The position numbers were made by a program, and so were the translations under genes. Positions 31,306-35,499 of a stretch of 35,499 nucleotides of DNA are shown piece by piece. Origin of the DNA: a virus; IMG/VR virus record IMGVR_UViG_3300006072_000018, positions 1 through 35,499 of that record, one strand, 5' to 3'. Positions within the stretch are counted from its first letter, which is position 1. Each line of letters starts with the position of its first letter. Below the pieces are notes generated by a model. That model searched no databases, was not told the DNA's origin, and saw only the letters and a program-made list of their open reading frames with translations.

Positions 31306-32199
31306 TTAGAACGTAATTGTGCCGGAGCCGTTGAACGTGTACCAATAGTACCCGCCGGATTGCACAATAGATGGGGAGCCCGTAGTAGGGCACTGGGGGA
31401 ATGAATCTGGGGTACGGATGATAACGATACCAGAAGAACCGCCACCACCCGTATTAGGGCCAACACCCGCGCCATTAGCACCAATGTTACAGTTCACGCC
31501 GGGCCTACAAATAAAAGGTTGTCCACCCGTACCGCCACCATAGTAGATAGCTGATCCTGCATAGTTAAACGAAGACGTAACGCCGTTGCCCCCGGCACCC
31601 GATCCGTAGGATATGTTAGCCGAACCGCCCGGACTGCCTAGCCCTCCGCCTCCGCCACCTAAAGAGTCCTGATTAGGAAATCCGCCCCAGATACTAGCGC
31701 CGCCGCCGTAGCCATAATACCCAGTACCCGGAGAACACGCCCCAGCTTCATAAGCTACAACAGCCCCAGCACCACATGCTCCGTTACCCGGAGTGGCGCA
31801 ATAAGAAGCGTAGTACGAAGGCCCCGTACCGCCCGCTATGGCCGTAGCGCCCCAGCTTATGCTGGAAGACGCACCTGCTCCACCCACAACAACCGTGTAG
31901 GTGCCTGAAAGCGCTGTAGCCTGCGCTCCCGTATTTTGCCCGATCATCTGACCGCCGCCCGCGCCCGCGCTATTCCCACCGCCGCCCATCATAAAATAGT
32001 AGGCGCTATTTGCTGCGTATTTTTTACCCCAGAAATTGGCGGGCATTGTGATCTGCCCGGACGGAACTTGGGCCAGCGTGCGAACTTTTGAGTCGTTTAA
32101 AGAGACCTGAGTCGTAGCAGTCTGTAGGATCTCAAGATTGATGGACTGCCCGGTGACGGAGCCGCCAAGAGAGATCGGCCCTGAGCTATTCATCGTCAT
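31306..32199 (-). CDS. Glycine-rich tail protein, probable adhesin
   Basis: A 297-residue protein whose ATG overlaps the fibre stop (TAATG). The N-terminal ~60 residues (SGPISLGGSVTGQSINLE, then TMPANFWGK) form an attachment part typical of phage fibre-tip proteins. From about 70 to 265 the sequence is a Gly/Ala/Ser/Tyr-rich domain with runs such as GGGGNSAGAGGG, YYGYGGGASIWGGF and LGGGGGGLGSPGGSA, ending GGGGSSGIVIIR and a YWYTFNGSGTITF strand. Poly-Gly helical bundles of this type carry host recognition in T-even gp38 adhesins; by analogy it may bind the host surface. Located directly after the fibre gene. Confidence 0.78.
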   Translation of the reverse strand: MTMNSSGPISLGGSVTGQSINLEILQTATTQVSLNDSKVRTLAQVPSGQITMPANFWGKKYAANSAYYFMMGGGGNSAGAGGGQMIGQNTGAQATALSGTYTVVVGGAGASSSISWGATAIAGGTGPSYYASYCATPGNGACGAGAVVAYEAGACSPGTGYYGYGGGASIWGGFPNQDSLGGGGGGLGSPGGSANISYGSGAGGNGVTSSFNYAGSAIYYGGGTGGQPFICRPGVNCNIGANGAGVGPNTGGGGSSGIVIIRTPDSFPQCPTTGSPSIVQSGGYYWYTFNGSGTITF

Positions 32200-33284
32200 T
32201 AGCGGGCCTCCAGTTCCTCGATCTTGGTGGAGAGTTCTTTAATGGCTTCGATCAGCAGTGGAATGAGTTTGTCGTACTGCACGCCAAGGAAACCATCAGG
32301 CTTCTGCGCTACCGCTTCGGGTACGACTTTCTGCACCTGTTGAGCGATCACACCCACATCATGCTTACGTAGGAAGAACTTATCTTCGCCGCCATTACGG
32401 CGCAGGAACTCATCGTTCCAGTTGAACTCTATTCCGTCGAGAGACTTAACCTTGTCTAGCGGGCTGGTGATCTTCTTCTGGTCGTTTTTGAGGCGTGAGT
32501 CTGAAGTGTAGTATGCGGTCACATTGCCCGTTGCTCGAACGTCGCCTGAAGAACCTGAGGCCGCGGTTCCTACACCCACGCTGGTCGTGGTGACATTACC
32601 GCCTGAGACGACGTTGGTCGCATTGGTCGCGCTACTTGCGCTGCTAACACTTTGGCTTCCAATGTTAGATGAGGTGATGAAAGTTCCACCGCCAGAAGGA
32701 TAGATGGCATATCCCGCGGTTCCCGAGATACTGATCCCCCAAGTGCCCGAGGCGCCTACACCCAAATTAGTGGGGGCATACGAATTGAAGTTGCTTGCAT
32801 TGAGGACTGTGTACCCACCGCGCGTCAGCGTACCATCGACTTCAAGATTACCTGTGATCGTGCCGCCCGTAGTTGGCAGTGCGTCGCCTGATGCCGAGTA
32901 AAAGTTGGTCCCGTCTGAATAGACAATCGCAGCTAAACCGGGCATGACTGTATAAGAGTCGCCCAAAGCCGTCGTTTGAATATCCACATCCTGTGTGGAG
33001 TTGTTGGAGACGATATAAACTTTTGACGTTGTCGGGGCAAAAACTACACGCGGTGCGCTAGGCGTACCCGTTACGTTAATGATCATCTGCCTAGCTTGGT
33101 CAGACGCTCCGTTCAGAGAAATCAACGTGACGTTCGCTGCGGTGACATCCACCGATACAAGTCCCGCAATGGATTCCTCGATCAGCGTACCGATGTTGGT
33201 GTCGGTTGTGGTGCCCCACGTATTGGCCTGTTCACCGTTACCGATGAGCTCGAAACGCAGGTTGGAAGAATAAGTTGATGACAT
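32199..33284 (-). CDS. Tail fibre with C-terminal S74 self-cleaving chaperone
   Basis: A 361-residue protein. The N-terminus (NLRFELIGNGEQANTWGTTT, then NIGTLIEESIAG) is a common start of podovirus fibres that dock to the particle. A beta-rich, Thr/Ser-rich shaft follows with repeated VG/SG segments. At the end is an intramolecular chaperone of the peptidase S74 class: S261-D262-S-R264-L-K266 (YTSDSRLKND), I.F.WN.EF, HDVGVIAQQVQKVVPEAV, then a coiled coil (IKELSTKIEELEA). Such domains assist trimer folding and cut themselves off before the Ser. The cleavage residue Ser261 is present. Confidence 0.88.
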   Translation of the reverse strand: MSSTYSSNLRFELIGNGEQANTWGTTTDTNIGTLIEESIAGLVSVDVTAANVTLISLNGASDQARQMIINVTGTPSAPRVVFAPTTSKVYIVSNNSTQDVDIQTTALGDSYTVMPGLAAIVYSDGTNFYSASGDALPTTGGTITGNLEVDGTLTRGGYTVLNASNFNSYAPTNLGVGASGTWGISISGTAGYAIYPSGGGTFITSSNIGSQSVSSASSATNATNVVSGGNVTTTSVGVGTAASGSSGDVRATGNVTAYYTSDSRLKNDQKKITSPLDKVKSLDGIEFNWNDEFLRRNGGEDKFFLRKHDVGVIAQQVQKVVPEAVAQKPDGFLGVQYDKLIPLLIEAIKELSTKIEELEAR

Positions 33285-33287
33285 CTG

Positions 33288-33725
33288 TTAATCCTCGCTC
33301 AAATAGAGCTTGCGTTCCGCTTCGCGGCGTCTGGTTAAACCCTTGTTAGGTTGTCCGTTAGTTTTGTTCCACATGAGGATGGCATTAGCTGCTCCCGCAT
33401 GATCACCGATAATGTGTTTCCTAAGCGCTGTAGAGCCTTTGAGCGCTCCCATGCCGATATTGTACCCTAGAGATAACAAAGCATCGAATTGGTCCTGCGT
33501 CGTAGGCGCGCCGTCTAAAAAATCATTAAGCTGTTTCACTCTGATCTCAATGTCCTTATCGAAACGAGCATCGGCTTGGTCCTGCGTCCAATGTGTTCGC
33601 GCAGAAATATCGGGGCCTGTAGCGCCCCAGCCGCATGTCCAAATGCCTCGCTGATCCCGGTACGCGGTCAGCTTGCAGCTTTCAAAGCTCTTGATCAGAT
33701 CTTCGCCCTTGCGTCCTATGTCCAT
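33288..33725 (-). CDS. Endolysin, GH24 lysozyme
   Basis: A 145-residue phage lysozyme. The catalytic triad has the exact GH24 spacing of T4 lysozyme: E15, D24 and T30 (E-x8-D-x5-T, in KSFESCKLTAYRDQRGIWT). CGWGATG follows, then LLSLGYNIGMGAL, and RRREAERKLYL near the end, as in P22-like enzymes. It cuts the glycan chains of peptidoglycan. There is no signal or SAR segment at the N-terminus, so it should depend on a holin for release, and a holin gene lies in the same cassette. Confidence 0.96.
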   Translation of the reverse strand: MDIGRKGEDLIKSFESCKLTAYRDQRGIWTCGWGATGPDISARTHWTQDQADARFDKDIEIRVKQLNDFLDGAPTTQDQFDALLSLGYNIGMGALKGSTALRKHIIGDHAGAANAILMWNKTNGQPNKGLTRRREAERKLYLSED

Positions 33726-33870
33726 CTAAGTTTCCGTCAATGTCATATCGGCACGATGCTCCCGCAATCAGTCCTTTGTCAAAGCTCAAGTAGATCAACT
33801 GCCCGGAGGGTGTGCAATTAAGGTAGTTCGTTACCGTAGCGCAGCCCGGCAAGCTACATAACCCCGCAAT
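33682..33870 (-). CDS. Possible second small lipoprotein frame with a non-ATG start
   Basis: Between the lipoprotein and the lysozyme, a third frame reads VIAGLCSLPGCATVTNY, then NYLNCTPSGQLIYLSFDKGL and IAGASCRYDIDGN, and ends inside the lysozyme gene. SLPGC is lipobox-like after a short hydrophobic run, and the later part reads like real protein. There is no ATG/GTG in a suitable place; the best guess is ATT at 33870, with GGGGAG five bases before it. It could be an Rz1-like partner of the upstream lipoprotein; it may be a shadow. The 3' coordinate is fixed, the start is tentative. Confidence 0.35.
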   Translation of the reverse strand: MAGLCSLPGCATVTNYLNCTPSGQLIYLSFDKGLIAGASCRYDIDGNLDGHRTQGRRSDQEL

Positions 33871-34046
33871 AACTGCTCCCCGCCAGCATCGTAGACAATC
33901 TTGTCGCCTTGAATGTCGAGATAGGCTTTCTGCGGTACGGGCTTTATATCCAGCTTCGGACAGTTCTGCTCGGGCAGTTTCAGGTTCGGTGCTACAGGCG
34001 CGCTGACGCACCCAGAGAGGAGCAAAAAACCCAATAAGCGAATCAT
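33831..34046 (-). CDS. Small lipoprotein, probable outer-membrane spanin
   Basis: A 71-residue protein starting in an ATGA overlap with the holin. It opens with a hydrophobic signal sequence and lipobox (MIRLLGFLLLSGCVSAPVA), so Cys13 would be lipid-modified. The mature part is short and includes P-rich segments (APVAPNLKLPEQNCPKLDIK) and three more Cys. A lipoprotein between holin and lysozyme is the usual place of an o-spanin (Rz1 type) that disrupts the outer membrane. No inner-membrane spanin with an N-terminal membrane helix and coiled coil is visible, so the class is uncertain. Confidence 0.75.
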   Translation of the reverse strand: MIRLLGFLLLSGCVSAPVAPNLKLPEQNCPKLDIKPVPQKAYLDIQGDKIVYDAGGEQLLRGYVACRAALR

Positions 34047-34288
34047 TCCCGGCCTTCCTTCAAAATCTCTTCCAAAGGTTTGGAACTATCTACCCCCTGA
34101 ACGGCCTGCCCCTTGCTCCCCTTGATGAGATAGAGGTTGACGGAGATCGCAGTGACACATAGCCCCACCAGAATTTGCTTTGCCGTTCCTTCCGGCATAG
34201 AGAGCACATAGGTCAGCACCGGGGCAAGTACCGCGAGGATGTTAGTCCCCGTGTCCGTAGAAAGATTAAGGTCGTCTTTCAGGCTCAT
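34043..34288 (-). CDS. Holin with two membrane segments
   Basis: An 81-residue protein in an ATGA chain with its neighbours. Two hydrophobic segments stand out: ILAVLAPVLTYVLSM (about 17-31) and ILVGLCVTAISVNLYLI (about 39-55), followed by a charged tail (KPLEEILKEGRE). This is the layout of class II holins. It should form inner-membrane holes that let the lysozyme reach the cell wall. The assignment rests on topology and on the lysozyme and lipoprotein next door. Confidence 0.82.
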   Translation of the reverse strand: MSLKDDLNLSTDTGTNILAVLAPVLTYVLSMPEGTAKQILVGLCVTAISVNLYLIKGSKGQAVQGVDSSKPLEEILKEGRE

Positions 34289-34518
34289 GCTTTGGCCTTC
34301 AGATACTGTACCGCAGCTTCTACTGCGAAGTTGGCACCGGACTTGGTCAGGTTCAACCCGATGATTTCAAGTTCAGCAAGAACGCCCTGTTTCTTTTCAA
34401 GGCCGGAGATTTCTTTATCCGCCCAGCGCTCTACAGCAGCCAGCACGCGTTCAAAAACGTCGGAGCCAAGAATGAGATCAACAACCTGCTTGAGAAGAAA
34501 AAGTACGATTGGGTTCAT
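34285..34518 (-). CDS. Unknown lysis-cassette protein
   Basis: A 77-residue protein with AGGTGAC before its ATG. The first 18 residues (NPIVLFLLKQVVDLILG) are hydrophobic enough for a short membrane-associated helix. The rest is amphipathic helix (RVLAAVERWADKEISGLEKK, then FAVEAAVQYLKAKA). It overlaps the holin start by 4 bases, so it may be an antiholin, a pinholin-like helper or a structural protein. No family is recognised. Confidence 0.6.
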   Translation of the reverse strand: MNPIVLFLLKQVVDLILGSDVFERVLAAVERWADKEISGLEKKQGVLAELEIIGLNLTKSGANFAVEAAVQYLKAKA

Positions 34519-34526
34519 GGTGTCAC

Positions 34527-35429
34527 CTATTGTTTGTCAAAAATGTTTACCCAATTTGGCGTCTGGGCATCGTCTACAGGAGTCCAATTCGCGGTCTGAG
34601 TATCATTGATCGCCTGCCAGTTTGCGTTCTGATGGTCGGGGATCTTAATCCAGCCGTGAAGTTCTAGGTGCGTATTGATCGCAAAGGCTTCATTCTCAGC
34701 AACAACAAACTGGGCTGTGATCGTCGGCGTGTCTAGCGCGTTGAAAACCTCATACTGATGGAACGTAAACCCTGAATTGGCCACGCTCGAATCCGCAAGG
34801 CTCGTATTCTCGTTGATGGTGAACAACACCACAACACCCGCTTGATAGGCATCGAGTGAAGCCAGCGCTTCCGTTACCGACCCTTTGAACTGCGCGGTGA
34901 TAGTGATGGTGTCCGCGAGATTGATGCTCTCTGTTATGGACTGCGGGTACTGCGCCGTGATGGTCGGCGTGTCCTTGGAAGTAAACGCTTCCGTGATACC
35001 AAAGTACAGCACACCTGTGAATGAGAAGGTGTCCGCCAGAGTGATGTTTTCCGTCTGCGATTGGTTGAATGCAGAAACCTGCGTGCTGGAGTCGGCAAGT
35101 GTGACGTTCTCGGTACGAGAAACGGGGAAAGCCGCGGACGCGGTTTGGGTATCCGTCAGAGTGACGGGCTCCGTTAAAGACTGCAGGAAAGCCGAGTTGA
35201 CCGTCTCGATGTCAATCGTAGAGAAGACCGCATCCACGTTCCCGAAGTAGAAAACGTCCTGCTGCGCGTTGGTGTCGTTTACGGTGATGGTCTCAGTGAC
35301 CGAGAGCGAAGCGGTCGAAGTCGCTACGTATGAATCTGCAAGCCCTATGTTCTCGTTGCGCGTGAGCGCGTAGAAGTTACCCGATTGACCAGCAAACGGT
35401 GCTTGCGATATGGCGTAGCGACCAAACAT
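34527..35429 (-). CDS. Virion protein built from 20-residue repeats
   Basis: A 300-residue protein. After about 20 residues it is nearly all repeats of exactly 20 residues with E six residues before D: E87/D93, E107/D113, E127/D133, E147/D153, E167/D173, E187/D193, E207/D213 and E227/D233, with looser copies before (E26/D32, E46/D52) and after (E247). A typical unit reads RTENVTLADSSTQVSAFNQS. The last 43 residues are four shorter units of about 11, each with W and ending D-x-Q (NANWQAINDTQ, TANWTPVDDAQ, TPNWVNIFDKQ). It may be a decorating or fibre-like protein. No enzyme motif is present. Confidence 0.72.
   Translation of the reverse strand: MFGRYAISQAPFAGQSGNFYALTRNENIGLADSYVATSTASLSVTETITVNDTNAQQDVFYFGNVDAVFSTIDIETVNSAFLQSLTEPVTLTDTQTASAAFPVSRTENVTLADSSTQVSAFNQSQTENITLADTFSFTGVLYFGITEAFTSKDTPTITAQYPQSITESINLADTITITAQFKGSVTEALASLDAYQAGVVVLFTINENTSLADSSVANSGFTFHQYEVFNALDTPTITAQFVVAENEAFAINTHLELHGWIKIPDHQNANWQAINDTQTANWTPVDDAQTPNWVNIFDKQ
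34701..35366 (-). repeat. 60-bp periodic repeats inside the 300-residue gene
   Basis: About eleven protein-level repeats of 20 residues (60 bp) inside one gene. They are degenerate at base level, so the periodicity is visible mainly as E and D recurring every 20 residues. Copies are exactly 20 residues apart from residue 87 to 233. Confidence 0.8.
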
Positions 35430-35499
35430 TTAGCCTGTCTTCCAAGGTAGAGGCGGCTGCACGACTACAGGATGCTCCTGTGTCTCAATCTGCGCGTTG
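35430..35499 (-). CDS. C-terminal end of an unknown gene (partial)
   Basis: A minus-strand frame enters from the right edge (first full codon at 35498) and ends at TAA 35432-35430, directly before the ATG at 35429. Visible residues read AQIETQEHPVVVQPPLPWKTG. It is short, but the exact junction and the packing of the region support it. The identity cannot be called. Confidence 0.55.
   Translation of the reverse strand, partial: NAQIETQEHPVVVQPPLPWKTG

Overview
The window is a piece of a double-stranded DNA bacteriophage genome, not bacterial chromosome. Short genes are packed with ATGA or TAATG overlaps. There is a replication set (family A DNA polymerase, primase-helicase, SNF2 helicase, two PD-(D/E)XK nucleases), a lysis set (GH24 lysozyme, holin, lipoprotein) and fibre and virion genes. 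A polypeptide of about 2645 residues, several other large Ala/Gly/Gln-rich virion proteins, and the lack of any tape-measure or tail-tube gene point to a short-tailed (podovirus-like) phage of a Gram-negative host. Two small late genes (30860-31296) resemble families common in aquatic phages such as cyanophages, which suggests a water-derived phage; host and genus cannot be fixed. Terminase, portal and capsid genes are absent and probably lie beyond the right edge.

Layout. Positions 1-3402 (+) hold an early run of about fifteen tiny genes, mostly unknown, with one HNH-AP2 homing endonuclease, one probable DNA-binding protein and several Cys-rich peptides. Positions 3403-9248 (+) hold a VRR-NUC nuclease, PolA, a Cas4/RecB-like nuclease, an HNH-like protein, a small unknown gene and an SNF2 helicase carrying an intein. 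A near-consensus sigma70-type promoter (9237-9264) follows, then an unknown protein, a helix-turn-helix protein, a likely ssDNA-binding protein followed by a strong terminator, and a primase-helicase (to 13881). A terminator at 13945-13976 closes the rightward unit.

From 35499 down to 13975 everything is on the minus strand. In transcription order it contains: the tail end of an unknown gene; a protein of 20-residue repeats; the lysis cassette; an S74 fibre; a Gly-rich probable adhesin; two small aquatic-phage-type genes; an 848-residue structural protein; a block of internal or ejection-type proteins with a cupin and a GNAT-like protein among them; and the giant polyvalent protein with a zincin-like motif and an ADP-ribosyltransferase-like domain.

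The most unusual feature is two HNH endonuclease genes nested out of frame, both at +1, inside longer genes whose own frames stay open across the whole insertion. One sits inside a canonical intein of the SNF2 helicase (intein 7803-8732, HNH 8023-8700), where its 3' end also encodes conserved intein block F in the other frame. The other sits inside the giant virion gene (19329-19859).
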